Source: Flavobacterium foetidum
GTDB taxonomy: Bacteria > Bacteroidota > Bacteroidia > Flavobacteriales > Flavobacteriaceae
Direction of reading: 5' to 3'
Length of the DNA: 64,000 nucleotides
NCBI RefSeq assembly: GCF_004634245.1
Contig: NZ_SJTF01000009.1
Span: 1-64,000 of the forward strand
A program made the position numbers and the translations under genes. The stretch's first letter is position 1. Every line of letters starts with the position of its first letter. This document shows positions 1 to 7,852 of this stretch, in pieces. The notes beneath the pieces were generated by a model. The model was given only the letters and a program-made list of their open reading frames with translations. It ran no database searches and was not told where the DNA came from.

Positions 1-73
1 CCGATGTAGCTCAGCTGGCTAGAGCAGCTGATTTGTAATCAGCAGGTCGTGGGTTCGAGTCCCTCTATCGGCT
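1..73 (+). tRNA. tRNA-Thr (anticodon TGT), missing its first base
   Basis: Cloverleaf with D arm, anticodon stem GCTGA/TCAGC, seven-base loop TTTGTAA (anticodon TGT, threonine) and TTCGAGT in the T loop. The acceptor stem CCGATG at the edge pairs with TATCGGC at 66-72 if one G lies just outside the window, so the gene is short by one base at the 5' end. No CCA is encoded. A terminator hairpin follows. Confidence 0.95.
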
Positions 74-84
74 CAAAATGAAAA

Positions 85-111
85 CCATCTACAAAAGTAG
101 GTGGTTTTTTT
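85..111 (+). terminator. Rho-independent terminator after tRNA-Thr
   Basis: CCATCTAC, loop AAAA, GTAGGTGG (one G-T wobble), then seven T. It lies 11 bases after the tRNA. Confidence 0.85.
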
Positions 112-211
112 ATTTTTGGAAATTTTTCCAAAAAATACAAAAATTTCAAATTTCAATAATTTAGAATTTGAGAAAAATTGAAATTTAGAATTTAAAGTAT
201 TGGAATTTCTA

Positions 212-248
212 CAAAAAAAAGCCCTGAAAATTCGTCAGAGCTTTTTTG
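212..248 (-). terminator. Terminator of the DUF4369-type lipoprotein gene
   Basis: Arms at 221-227 and 235-241 pair fully only when read on the minus strand (GCTCTGA with TCAGGGC, one wobble), followed by a U run. Confidence 0.8.
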
Positions 249-253
249 TAGAT

Positions 254-1003
254 TTATTCGTTTGTTGTCGCTGGAGCGGCTGTTGTAGCTTTCTGTTGCT
301 CTTTTTTGATGTCAGCTACATATTTGGTTAACTTTTTACCGTAAAGCGATTTCGCGACTTTTGGACTCATTGATTTCTGAATGGTGTCTAAAAACTTCAC
401 ATTGATGTCGTAAATCTGTGACATGGCAATATAAGGCGCGATTTCGTAATCTTTGTTTGTAAGCGCAAAATTTGTTGCGTAAAGATATTTTCTCTTTATA
501 TTAGATTCCTGCTTAAGATTTAGGCTGTCCAATGCCTTCTGGTCCTGTCTTTTTATCGCTTTGAAACGAGGTTCAACCATAGAAAGGTTTTCGTCAATAA
601 AACGAGAATTTATCTTTTCATACTGTTCATACAATTCCTGATTTTTAGAACCTGTAATTTTCGCACCAGCAATAAAATTATCCAAGTCGGTGTTGATTGT
701 CATGTTTCCAGGCTCGGCAAAAAATAAAATATTGTTGTCTAATGAATTTGTCACTCCGCGATCTAAAAACAAATAAAGCATTTCTGGAGATTCTAATTTA
801 ATAGTGCTTTCAAAAGCAGAGTTTCCGTCAATTTTGATGCTGTCGATAGCTACCAGGTTGGTGTCAACAATTCGTTGAATGTATAAGGTTCCTTTTTTTA
901 AACCCTTAATGTTTCCCGTGATATGTACCGTATCTGTTGATTCTTTTTTGCTGCAAGATGCTGCAATGATTAAGGCAGCAAAAGCAATAATAGTTTTTTT
1001 CAT
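254..1003 (-). CDS. DUF4369-like lipoprotein
   Basis: 249 residues. The N-terminus has a lysine pair, a hydrophobic stretch and a lipobox (AASC, Cys17), so this is probably a lipoprotein. Residues about 27-110 (VHITGNIKGLKKGTLYIQRI and onward) look like the DUF4369 beta domain found at the front of Bacteroidota thiol:disulfide interchange lipoproteins. The thioredoxin domain that often follows is absent; instead there is a helical, charged segment and an Ala/Thr-rich tail. It is monocistronic with its own terminator. The role is unknown; a periplasmic or outer-membrane lipoprotein is the safest statement. Confidence 0.8.
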   Translation of the reverse strand: MKKTIIAFAALIIAASCSKKESTDTVHITGNIKGLKKGTLYIQRIVDTNLVAIDSIKIDGNSAFESTIKLESPEMLYLFLDRGVTNSLDNNILFFAEPGNMTINTDLDNFIAGAKITGSKNQELYEQYEKINSRFIDENLSMVEPRFKAIKRQDQKALDSLNLKQESNIKRKYLYATNFALTNKDYEIAPYIAMSQIYDINVKFLDTIQKSMSPKVAKSLYGKKLTKYVADIKKEQQKATTAAPATTNE

Positions 1004-1069
1004 TGGTTTTTAGATTTTGGTGCAAAATAAAGAAAATAGTTTAAATGTAAAGAGGTGGCAGTTTTATTT

Positions 1070-1109
1070 TTATAAAAAAATAAGTCCCAATCTATTTCTA
1101 AATCGGGAC
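1070..1109 (-). terminator. Terminator of the gene at 1139-1960
   Basis: GTCCCAAT (1084-1091) and ATCGGGAC (1102-1109) form a stem that is complete on the minus strand with one G-U pair, followed there by a U-rich tract. Confidence 0.75.
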
Positions 1110-1138
1110 CATTCTATTTTAAAAAATCAGAACAAGTA

Positions 1139-1960
1139 TTACATTGATAAGGTGTAAGTTGTGCCGTTTTCGTGCGTGTATGTGTATTTGTTGTCGCAGG
1201 TATTGTTTCCGTAATCGACCACGCCATTTAAAAAGGTGTTTTGAATTTTTAGTTTGCCTTGAGAAACATACTCGCAAGAATATTTTTTAATTAATGTTTC
1301 TTGGATTGTTAGTGTTACTGTTCCTCCAGTTCCTGATGTTACCGTGTGATTTCCTTCTGTCATTTCATAAACATTGTCTTCCAGTACATATGGAGTGTCG
1401 ACACCAGCAGTTTGTTTTACAGTACAAGTGCCAGAATTTGTAAATGTACGACCAAGAATATCCGTAAGTTTTCCGTTTGTTACCTTTCTGGTCCATTGCG
1501 GTACAGTCGCGGTTGCAGTTGTATTTGTGTATTCGATAGTGCCTTCAAGAAGAAAGTTGTTTAGAGAATAATTAATTCGCTCTATGGTCATTTTGCTTCC
1601 TGTGGCGATTACTGGCCCCGTAAGTGTAATTTTAAGTTTTCCTTTTCGTGCAATATTGTTTAATGTGCAACCTGTTCCGTAATCTACTGTATAAACTTTG
1701 GGATATTCGGTTCCGCTTGGGCTTTCTACAGTAATATTAGCGCAGTTTGTTACAGGAGTCTCAGCGGGTTTTGCTGCCGGATTGGTATTGGTTATGGTTA
1801 ATGCATTTTTGATATCTAAATCAGTCAAGGCATCTATTACTACAGAAGCGCTTACAGATGTGGTATCAAACTGATTGATAATGTCATCGTTATTTGAGCA
1901 TGAGACATACAGAAATGCTGATAAACAAACAGCCGAAAGTACAATTACGGTCTTTTTCAT
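1139..1960 (-). CDS. Hypothetical lipoprotein
   Basis: 273 residues. There is a signal peptide with lipobox (LYVSC, Cys21) followed by SNNDD, an acidic start typical of exported Bacteroidota surface lipoproteins. The rest is rich in Thr, Val and Asn and looks beta-structured, with two Cys pairs (around CANITVESP, YGTGCTLNN, SGTCTVKQT and NNTCDNKYT). I recognise no family. A -7 box at 1997-2004 and a terminator on the other side indicate a single-gene unit. Surface or periplasmic location is inferred from the lipobox only. Confidence 0.75.
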   Translation of the reverse strand: MKKTVIVLSAVCLSAFLYVSCSNNDDIINQFDTTSVSASVVIDALTDLDIKNALTITNTNPAAKPAETPVTNCANITVESPSGTEYPKVYTVDYGTGCTLNNIARKGKLKITLTGPVIATGSKMTIERINYSLNNFLLEGTIEYTNTTATATVPQWTRKVTNGKLTDILGRTFTNSGTCTVKQTAGVDTPYVLEDNVYEMTEGNHTVTSGTGGTVTLTIQETLIKKYSCEYVSQGKLKIQNTFLNGVVDYGNNTCDNKYTYTHENGTTYTLSM

Positions 1961-1996
1961 TTGGTTTTTGTTTTAAGATGAGATTAATAAGGCATC

Positions 1997-2004
1997 CAAA
2001 TGTA
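1997..2004 (-). promoter_or_regulatory. -7 promoter box of the lipoprotein gene
   Basis: Minus-strand TACATTTG fits the Bacteroidota -7 consensus TAnnTTTG and lies 37 bases before the ATG at 1960. No clear -33 TTTG is seen. Confidence 0.5.
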
Positions 2005-2441
2005 ATGAAAAAAATCAGTCATAAAAAAAATCCTTAACACGATTTATCGGGATTTTGAAAATTTAAGTAATTAAAAATCAGTTCTGAAAAATGAATCGTA
2101 ACTCAGGATTAACTGTATTTAGAATAGAGATTCTATAGAAAACAGCGACCAAAGTATTTTAAAAGATGAAAAAGGATTGGAATCTAAAGACGTGAAAAAT
2201 ATAAGTTCTGGCGGCAGCCATGAGCATCGTATTGATACTTTGAGCAGATGTTTCAGCTAAACTTAAAAAAGATTATCATCTTTTTCTAAATATATGCACA
2301 GCCTCCGAATTCAATCGAGAACACCGCCGCCTTCCTGAACTGAATTTTTATATTGTCACCTAATGTTTTTCTTGTAGATTAAAACGTTTGTTTTAAAGTT
2401 TTGATTTTCAATGGCGTAAAAATATAAGTTAGGGCTTTTGT

Positions 2442-2467
2442 AAAAAAGGGGATAATTACCCTTTTTT
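2442..2467. terminator. Bidirectional terminator-like hairpin
   Basis: AAAAAAGGG, eight-base loop, CCCTTTTTT: a perfect stem with A and T runs able to stop transcription from either side. Confidence 0.55.
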
Positions 2468-2507
2468 CAAAAAAATAAATCCCGTAAATTAAATTTTTAC
2501 AGGATTT
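2468..2507 (-). terminator. Terminator of the gene at 2535-3206
   Basis: AAATCCCGTAAA (2477-2488) pairs with TTTACAGGATTT (2496-2507), with one wobble on the minus strand, followed by minus-strand U-rich sequence. Confidence 0.7.
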
Positions 2508-2534
2508 TTCAGATTGTTTTAAAAACAAGGCTGA

Positions 2535-3206
2535 TTATTCTACTGCTTCAACGCCTTTTAGTGCATAATCTTCATATCCAAAAATAGAATAATCAACAAA
2601 TATATTGCCGGTGAGGTCTGGTACATCTTGACGGTCTCTAATTCCGTTCGGATAATCGAGTTTTTCAATAAATGAAGCAAGGAAATAGCCAACTTGGTCG
2701 TCTTTTTTGTTTTTTGCTAAATCTAAAATGATTCCGGTAACTAGTTTAGAAAGCTCCACCACGGCGCCACTAATCGGATTGCTGGTTTTGGCCAGGACTT
2801 CTATTCCTTTTGTTATGGTGCTGATGTTTGCATCAGTCAAAATTGATTTGATTAATCCGGCATTATCGCGTGTTTTTTTGTCTAAATCAACCGCAATAAT
2901 CTGCCAACTAAAATCTTTCGGAATTTTATTCTCTTTGTAGACAATGTATCCTGTGTCGCCAAAAGTAATTATGCTTTTGTCTTTTACTTTATTGATAGTC
3001 AGAAGAATTCTGGATTGAATAACTCTTGAAACCGCATCTTTGATAATCTCTTTTTTTCGGTTTTCATCATTGGTTTCGAAAAATTCATTAAAATCAGGAA
3101 AACTATCAGTTGACTGATTAATAAAACTCATAAATTGGATTTCGCCTTTTCCAAGCAAATCTCCATTTTTGATAATTCGTAATTTGTTTAATCGTACATA
3201 AAACAT
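2535..3206 (-). CDS. Hypothetical protein, possible N-terminal beta-sandwich
   Basis: 223 residues, no signal peptide or membrane segment. The first 40 residues (FYVRLNKLRIIKNGDLLGKG and onward) alternate like a small beta domain. A charged helical linker (residues 45-65), a second beta region with VYKENKIPKDFSWQIIAVD (about 88-107), and a hydrophobic helical region (about 115-170) follow. The C-terminus has a conserved-looking GNIFVDYSIFGYED. I do not recognise a family. It stands alone between terminators and probably acts in the cytoplasm. Confidence 0.7.
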   Translation of the reverse strand: MFYVRLNKLRIIKNGDLLGKGEIQFMSFINQSTDSFPDFNEFFETNDENRKKEIIKDAVSRVIQSRILLTINKVKDKSIITFGDTGYIVYKENKIPKDFSWQIIAVDLDKKTRDNAGLIKSILTDANISTITKGIEVLAKTSNPISGAVVELSKLVTGIILDLAKNKKDDQVGYFLASFIEKLDYPNGIRDRQDVPDLTGNIFVDYSIFGYEDYALKGVEAVE

Positions 3207-3381
3207 TGTTCTTGGGTTTTAACTGCCTACTCGGTTTAGGATTTTGGGCTGGCTCCTCGATAATCGCATTGATTTGTTGGTGGTATTTTCGTATTAAAAG
3301 TATTTCAAAAATATAAGTTTTTTTGTATATATACGTAACGTAATTGTTTTGTTTTTAATGAATTCCTTTTTTGTCAAGTAC

Positions 3382-3416
3382 AAAAAAAATAGCCCTGTAG
3401 GCTAGCTTACAGGGCT
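3382..3416 (-). terminator. Terminator of htpG
   Basis: AGCCCTGTA (3391-3399) and TACAGGGCT (3408-3416) form a perfect 9-bp stem; on the minus strand it is followed by a run of eight U. Confidence 0.85.
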
Positions 3417-3439
3417 TCGAGAAAAATTACTATTTTTAA

Positions 3440-5323
3440 TTATTTAATCATTTCAAAACTTCTTTTTACGAAAGCAGTTAAAGCTTCGCCTTTTAATAGA
3501 TTTTGAGATAATTTAGCCAAATCTAAGGCTTGTTTTACCAAATGCTCTTGATGTACTTTATCTTCTGTATTTAAGATGTTTGAAGCTAGGTCAGAATTGG
3601 TGTTTACAACCAAATTGTACATTTCTGGCATATTGCCCATTCCGAACATTCCACCTCCGCCAGTCTGGCTCATTTCTTTCATTCTACGCATGAATTCTGG
3701 TTGCGTAATGATAAAAGGAGCGGCTTGAGAGTCCATAGCTTCTAGCTGTACGCTATAAGCTTTCGGAATATAAGCTTCCAAAGAAGTTTTTAAAGCTGCT
3801 TTTTCGTCATCAGATAATTTTGAAATTGCATTTTCTTCTTTTTTGATCAAATTGTCAATGTGGTCAGAATCAACACGAACAAAAGTAAGGTCTTTATTGT
3901 CGTTTTCGATTTTCTGAATTAAGTGCGAAATAATCGGAGAATCTAAAAGCAATACTTCGTAATTTTTGTCTTTTGCTGCCTGGATGTAAGAATGCTGTGC
4001 ATCTTTGTTTCCAGCGTAAAGAATTACAAGTTTTCCGTCTTTATCAGTTTGGTTCTCTTTTAGTTTTTCTTTTAATTCCTCCAAAGTAAAATAAGTATCG
4101 TCTACTGTCGGATATAAAACAAATGCGCCTGCTTTTTCGTAGAATTTCTCCTCAGAAAGCATTCCGTATTCTAAAACGATTTTAATGTCATTCCATTTTT
4201 GCTCAAAATCAGCACGGTTTTCGTTGAATAATGCTTTTAATTTATCCGCTACTTTACGAGTAATATAGTTCGAAATTTTCTTAACAGCGCCGTCAGCCTG
4301 TAATCCAGAGCGAGAAACATTTAACGGAATATCCGGAGAATCGATTACTCCTTTTAGCATTGTCAAAAATTCAGGTACAATTCCTTCTACGTTGTCGGTC
4401 ACGTAAACTTGGTTTTGATACAGTTGAATTTTATCTTTTTGAATCTGCATATCAGTTCCCAGCTTAGGGAAATACAAGATTCCAGTCAAGTTAAACGGAT
4501 AATCAACGTTTAAGTGAATGTTGAATAACGGCTCTTCAAACTGCATTGGATACAATTCTCTGTAGAAGTTTTTATAATCTTCGTCAGATAATTCAGAAGG
4601 CTGTTTTGTCCATGCTGGATTTGGATTGTTGATGATGTTGTCGGTTTCAACAGTTTCATTAACATAATCTTCAGGAGCATCTTCTGGTTTTGGAAGAGTT
4701 TCAGTTCTAGTTCCGAATTTAATCGGAATTGGCATAAACTTATTGTATTTGTTTAATAAGCCACTAATTTTAGAATCATCCAAAAATTCTAAAGAATCTT
4801 CTGCAATGTGAAGAATGATTTCTGTACCTCGTGAAGTTTTGTCAGCTGGCTCTAGAGTAAATTCAGGGCTTCCGTCGCAAGTCCAGTGAGCTGCTGGCTC
4901 GTCTTTGTATGATTTTGTAATGATTTCAACTTTTTCAGCTACCATAAATGCAGAGTAGAAACCAAGACCAAAATGTCCGATAATTCCAGAGTCTTTTGCA
5001 GAATCTTTGTATTTGTCCAAGAATTCTTCAGCTCCCGAAAATGCTACCTGGTTAATGTATTTTTCAACTTCGTCAGCCGTCATTCCTAAACCTTGGTCGA
5101 TAATGTGGATTTTTTTACCTTCCTTATCTACTTTAACCTCGATAATCGGGTTTCCGTATTCTACCTTCGCTTCGCCGATGCTGATAAGATGTTTTAATTT
5201 TAAAGTAGCATCAGTTCCGTTAGAAACAAGCTCGCGCAAGAAAATTTCATGGTCGCTGTACAAGAACTTTTTAATTAATGGAAAAATGTTTTCTACTGAA
5301 ACATTAATTTTACCTGTTGCCAT
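3440..5323 (-). CDS. htpG: Chaperone protein HtpG (Hsp90 family)
   Basis: 627 residues, the usual size for bacterial Hsp90. The GHKL ATPase domain is at the N-terminus: FLRELVSNGTDA (Asn/Asp of the first motif), IIDQGLGMT, and GIIGHFGLGFYSAFMV, the ATP lid. The middle domain carries LNVSRSGLQ with the catalytic Arg, and the C-terminal dimerisation domain follows. As in other bacterial members there is no charged linker or MEEVD tail. It is an ATP-driven cytosolic chaperone of late folding and stress response. It is monocistronic and divergent from the lipocalin gene. Confidence 0.97.
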   Translation of the reverse strand: MATGKINVSVENIFPLIKKFLYSDHEIFLRELVSNGTDATLKLKHLISIGEAKVEYGNPIIEVKVDKEGKKIHIIDQGLGMTADEVEKYINQVAFSGAEEFLDKYKDSAKDSGIIGHFGLGFYSAFMVAEKVEIITKSYKDEPAAHWTCDGSPEFTLEPADKTSRGTEIILHIAEDSLEFLDDSKISGLLNKYNKFMPIPIKFGTRTETLPKPEDAPEDYVNETVETDNIINNPNPAWTKQPSELSDEDYKNFYRELYPMQFEEPLFNIHLNVDYPFNLTGILYFPKLGTDMQIQKDKIQLYQNQVYVTDNVEGIVPEFLTMLKGVIDSPDIPLNVSRSGLQADGAVKKISNYITRKVADKLKALFNENRADFEQKWNDIKIVLEYGMLSEEKFYEKAGAFVLYPTVDDTYFTLEELKEKLKENQTDKDGKLVILYAGNKDAQHSYIQAAKDKNYEVLLLDSPIISHLIQKIENDNKDLTFVRVDSDHIDNLIKKEENAISKLSDDEKAALKTSLEAYIPKAYSVQLEAMDSQAAPFIITQPEFMRRMKEMSQTGGGGMFGMGNMPEMYNLVVNTNSDLASNILNTEDKVHQEHLVKQALDLAKLSQNLLKGEALTAFVKRSFEMIK

Positions 5324-5365
5324 ATTTTTTAATTTTTGAGTTTAATTTGATGATTTTCACTTAGT

Positions 5366-5398
5366 CAAATAAAATACCAATTTTTATAAGGTGACAAA
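5366..5398 (-). promoter_or_regulatory. Possible htpG promoter
   Basis: Minus strand: TTTG at 5398-5395, a 21-base spacer, then TTTATTTG at 5373-5366 (seven of eight positions of TAnnTTTG), 42 bases ahead of the htpG ATG. Confidence 0.4.
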
Positions 5399-5451
5399 AT
5401 GTCGGAAATGTTAATTTTGAAAGAAAATAAATAGATTCTAAAACGATAAAT

Positions 5452-5473
5452 ATTCGAACGAATCGTATATTTG
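5452..5473 (+). promoter_or_regulatory. Promoter and palindrome of the lipocalin-ompA operon
   Basis: A perfect -7 box TATATTTG at 5466-5473 is preceded in the spacer by the palindrome ATTCG-AA-CGAAT (5452-5463). The expected -33 position has no TTTG, so a regulator binding the palindrome may be needed. Confidence 0.55.
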
Positions 5474-5525
5474 TGGTACAATAATTGTTAAAAAGGCAAA
5501 ATAATAATCTAAAAAAATTGTACAA

Positions 5526-6023
5526 ATGAAGAAGAGTATTTTTTTATGCATGATTGCCGCAATGTTTTTTGCGTGTAAATCTGCCTCATCGACAGCCTCA
5601 ACAGAAACACCGCTTTCTAAAAAATTGGACAGACCGACTCAAGTCGCTATAAAAGGAAACTGGGTATTGACAAACGTAACATACGCTGGTTCTGATTACA
5701 TCAAAGTAAACTCATTTGACCTTGCAGATTCTAAATGTTTTATCGGAAGTTCATGGAGTTTTATTTCAAATAACAACAAAGGTACAATGACTTTGAATTC
5801 TCCAAATTGTACAGCATTTTCTTCTCCTATTGCTTGGAGTATAAACGATCAAGGGCTTTTTGTACTTAAAATCGTTCAAGAAGGAACAAAACGAAAAAAT
5901 GTTAGAGACGGATATCTGCTTAAAGTTGCCGGTTTGACCGATAATTCTTTCCAGTTGATTGACAATATCAACGTTGGCGGGCAGGTTAAAGATGTAACTT
6001 ACCAATTTCAAAGAGCAAACTAA
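5526..6023 (+). CDS. Lipocalin-like lipoprotein
   Basis: 165 residues. The N-terminal signal ends in a lipobox (FFAC, Cys17). The mature part has the lipocalin start IKGNWVLTNVTY with the Gly-x-Trp signature, followed by alternating strands, SSWSFISNNNKGTM, and a final strand VTYQFQRAN. This matches the lipocalin-family lipoproteins of Flavobacteria. Two Cys (in DSKCFIG and SPNCTAF) could form a disulfide. It is first in an operon with an OmpA-family gene 19 bases downstream, suggesting a joint outer-membrane or stress role. The ligand is unknown. Confidence 0.85.
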   Translation: MKKSIFLCMIAAMFFACKSASSTASTETPLSKKLDRPTQVAIKGNWVLTNVTYAGSDYIKVNSFDLADSKCFIGSSWSFISNNNKGTMTLNSPNCTAFSSPIAWSINDQGLFVLKIVQEGTKRKNVRDGYLLKVAGLTDNSFQLIDNINVGGQVKDVTYQFQRAN

Positions 6024-6042
6024 TATTTAAAAAGAGAAAAAA

Positions 6043-6738
6043 ATGAAAAAGATAACTGTTTTAGGTTTAAGCGTATTATTTGTTGTAACTGGTTTTTTTA
6101 CTAGTTGTGATTCGGTAAAAAACGCAAATAATACACAAAAAGGAGCAGGAATTGGTGCTGTAGCGGGTGGTGTAATCGGAGCTGTTCTAGGAAATAATTT
6201 AGGAAAAGGCGGAAACGCAGCCTTAGGAGCTGCCATTGGAGCTGCCGTTGGTGGTGGTACCGGAGCGCTTATCGGGAACAAAATGGATAAACAAGCAAGA
6301 GAAATCGATCAGGCTTTACCAGGCGCTTCTGTAGAAAGAGTTGGAGAGGGAATTCACTTGACTTTGAATGAAAATGCTGTTCGTTTTGATACTAATAAAT
6401 CAACACTTACGCCTCAGGCAAAAGCAAATCTAGACAAATTGGTTCCGGTATTTAATGACTATGCAGATACCGATATTCAGATTTTTGGATACACCGACAG
6501 CACAGGAAAACCAGAATATAACTTAACCCTTTCCGGACAAAGAGCTGCTTCTGTACAGGCTTATTTAGTTTCTAAAGGTTTAAAAGCAAGCCGTTTCAAA
6601 ACTTCTGGTTTAGGAATTGCAGATCCTATCGCAACAAACGATACTCCTGAAGGGAGAGCGCAAAACCGTCGCGTTGAATTTGCCATTACAGCAAACGACA
6701 AAATGGTTAATGATGCTAAAAGCGAAGCAGGAAGATAA
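6043..6738 (+). CDS. OmpA-family lipoprotein with glycine zipper
   Basis: 231 residues. A lipobox (FTSC, Cys22) is followed by a glycine-zipper segment (about 34-82, repeated GAGIGAVAGGVIGAVLGN-type Gly/Ala pattern) and then an OmpA-like peptidoglycan-binding domain (about 105-222) with FDTNKSTLTPQA, IFGYTDSTG, LSGQRAASV and NRRVEF. The Asp and Arg that bind diaminopimelate (in YTDSTG and NRRVE) are present. The order resembles YiaD. It probably links the outer membrane to the cell wall and is cotranscribed with the preceding lipocalin gene. Confidence 0.92.
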   Translation: MKKITVLGLSVLFVVTGFFTSCDSVKNANNTQKGAGIGAVAGGVIGAVLGNNLGKGGNAALGAAIGAAVGGGTGALIGNKMDKQAREIDQALPGASVERVGEGIHLTLNENAVRFDTNKSTLTPQAKANLDKLVPVFNDYADTDIQIFGYTDSTGKPEYNLTLSGQRAASVQAYLVSKGLKASRFKTSGLGIADPIATNDTPEGRAQNRRVEFAITANDKMVNDAKSEAGR

Positions 6739-6759
6739 TTTCCAACAAAATAAATAATC

Positions 6760-6795
6760 AAAAAAGCTGTTTCATATTTGAAGCAGCTTTTTTTT
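6760..6795 (+). terminator. Terminator of the lipocalin-ompA operon
   Basis: AAAAAAGCTGTTTCA pairs with TGAAGCAGCTTTTTT (one wobble) around a four-base loop, followed by more T. Confidence 0.9.
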
Positions 6796-6824
6796 GACTT
6801 TAGAACTTAAACATCGTAAATTTG
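6793..6824 (+). promoter_or_regulatory. Promoter of the ABC ATPase gene
   Basis: TTTG at 6793-6796, a 20-base spacer and TAAATTTG at 6817-6824: a full Bacteroidota promoter. The -33 element is made from the T run of the preceding terminator. Confidence 0.7.
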
Positions 6825-6844
6825 ACCTTTTCTAATTACAACTC

Positions 6845-7795
6845 ATGCTCGACATTCAAAATATCACTTTTTCGTATACCGAAAATCCTGTTATAAAAAA
6901 TATTTCCTTTACTATTGAGAAAGGTCAGAATATTGCCATTATTGGCGAGAGCGGCTGTGGAAAAAGCACACTGCTTAAGCTTATTTATGGATTGTATGAT
7001 TTGGATGAAGGACAGATTTTTTATGACGGAAAACCAATTTTGGGACCAAAATTCAATTTGATTCCCGGAATGCCCTATATGAAATATCTTGCACAGGATT
7101 TCGATTTGGCTCCATATGAAACTGTTGCAGAGAATGTTGGTAAATTCCTTTCGAACGGTTTTGCCAACATGAAAAAACTACGAGTTCAGGAACTGCTCGA
7201 AATGGTAGAAATGGAACAATTTGCCAATGTTAAGACTAAATTCTTAAGTGGAGGACAGCAACAGCGTGTAGCTTTAATACGCGTTTTGGCTTTAGAACCC
7301 GAAGTAATTTTGCTCGACGAGCCTTTCAGCCAGATTGATGCTTTTAGGAAAAACGCACTTCGTCGTAATTTGTTCCGTTATTTGAAACAGAAAGGAATTA
7401 CCTGCATTATAGCTACTCATGACAGTACAGACGCCTTGTCTTTTGCTGATCATGCTATTGTGATGCGCAACGGAGAAGTGATTGTAAAAGATAATCCGAG
7501 CAAAATCTATGAGGATCCGCAAACAAAGTATGTGGCTTCGCTTTTTGGCGAAGTAAATGAGATTCCGACTCATTTATTATTGCCTTACGAGGACGAAACA
7601 CATAGGACTTTAGTATATCCGCATCAATTCAAAATGGTTTCTGAGTCCAAACTTTTGGTGAAAATAAGACGGACTTATTTTAGAGGCGGACACTATTTAA
7701 TAGAAGCGGTTTATAAAAGACAGTTGATCTTTTTTGAAAGTGAAATCGATTTGCCGCTCGAACAAGAAGTTTTTCTGGCTTTAAACTATTTATAA
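6845..7795 (+). CDS. ABC transporter ATP-binding protein, no partner permease nearby
   Basis: 316 residues. Complete nucleotide-binding domain: Walker A GESGCGKST (34-42), Q-loop Gln84, signature LSGGQ (134-138), Walker B VILLDEP (154-160) and switch His192. The remaining ~100 residues form a TOBE-like beta extension, the layout of the PotA/FbpC/CysA importer ATPases. No permease or binding protein adjoins it; neighbours are an ompA operon and a convergent peptidase. It has its own promoter and terminator. It could serve a transporter elsewhere or act alone; the substrate cannot be read from sequence. Confidence 0.9.
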   Translation: MLDIQNITFSYTENPVIKNISFTIEKGQNIAIIGESGCGKSTLLKLIYGLYDLDEGQIFYDGKPILGPKFNLIPGMPYMKYLAQDFDLAPYETVAENVGKFLSNGFANMKKLRVQELLEMVEMEQFANVKTKFLSGGQQQRVALIRVLALEPEVILLDEPFSQIDAFRKNALRRNLFRYLKQKGITCIIATHDSTDALSFADHAIVMRNGEVIVKDNPSKIYEDPQTKYVASLFGEVNEIPTHLLLPYEDETHRTLVYPHQFKMVSESKLLVKIRRTYFRGGHYLIEAVYKRQLIFFESEIDLPLEQEVFLALNYL

Positions 7796-7800
7796 AAATA

Positions 7801-7836
7801 AACCCGACAAATTCAATCTGTCGGGTTTTCTTTTTT
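7801..7836. terminator. Bidirectional terminator between convergent genes
   Basis: AACCCGACA (7801-7809) and TGTCGGGTT (7819-7827) form a perfect stem. T follows on the plus side and A precedes, so it serves both the ABC ATPase gene and the peptidase gene. Confidence 0.85.
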
Positions 7837-7852
7837 AAATTCAGTGAGAAAA

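Larger units (their letters stand above)
1961..2534. other. Long intergenic region with a start-less reading frame
   Basis: 574 bases. The left end holds the promoter of the lipoprotein gene. A 46-codon plus-strand frame at 2123-2260 (reading ...ILKDEKGLESKDVKNIS...) has no ATG and may be a gene remnant. A perfect 9-bp hairpin at 2442-2467 and the terminator at 2468-2507 close the minus-strand gene downstream. Nothing else is evident. Confidence 0.6.

Noticed and set aside
1346..1571. Plus-strand frames inside the lipoprotein gene
   Set aside because: They are antisense shadows of the gene at 1139-1960 without own promoter or family likeness.
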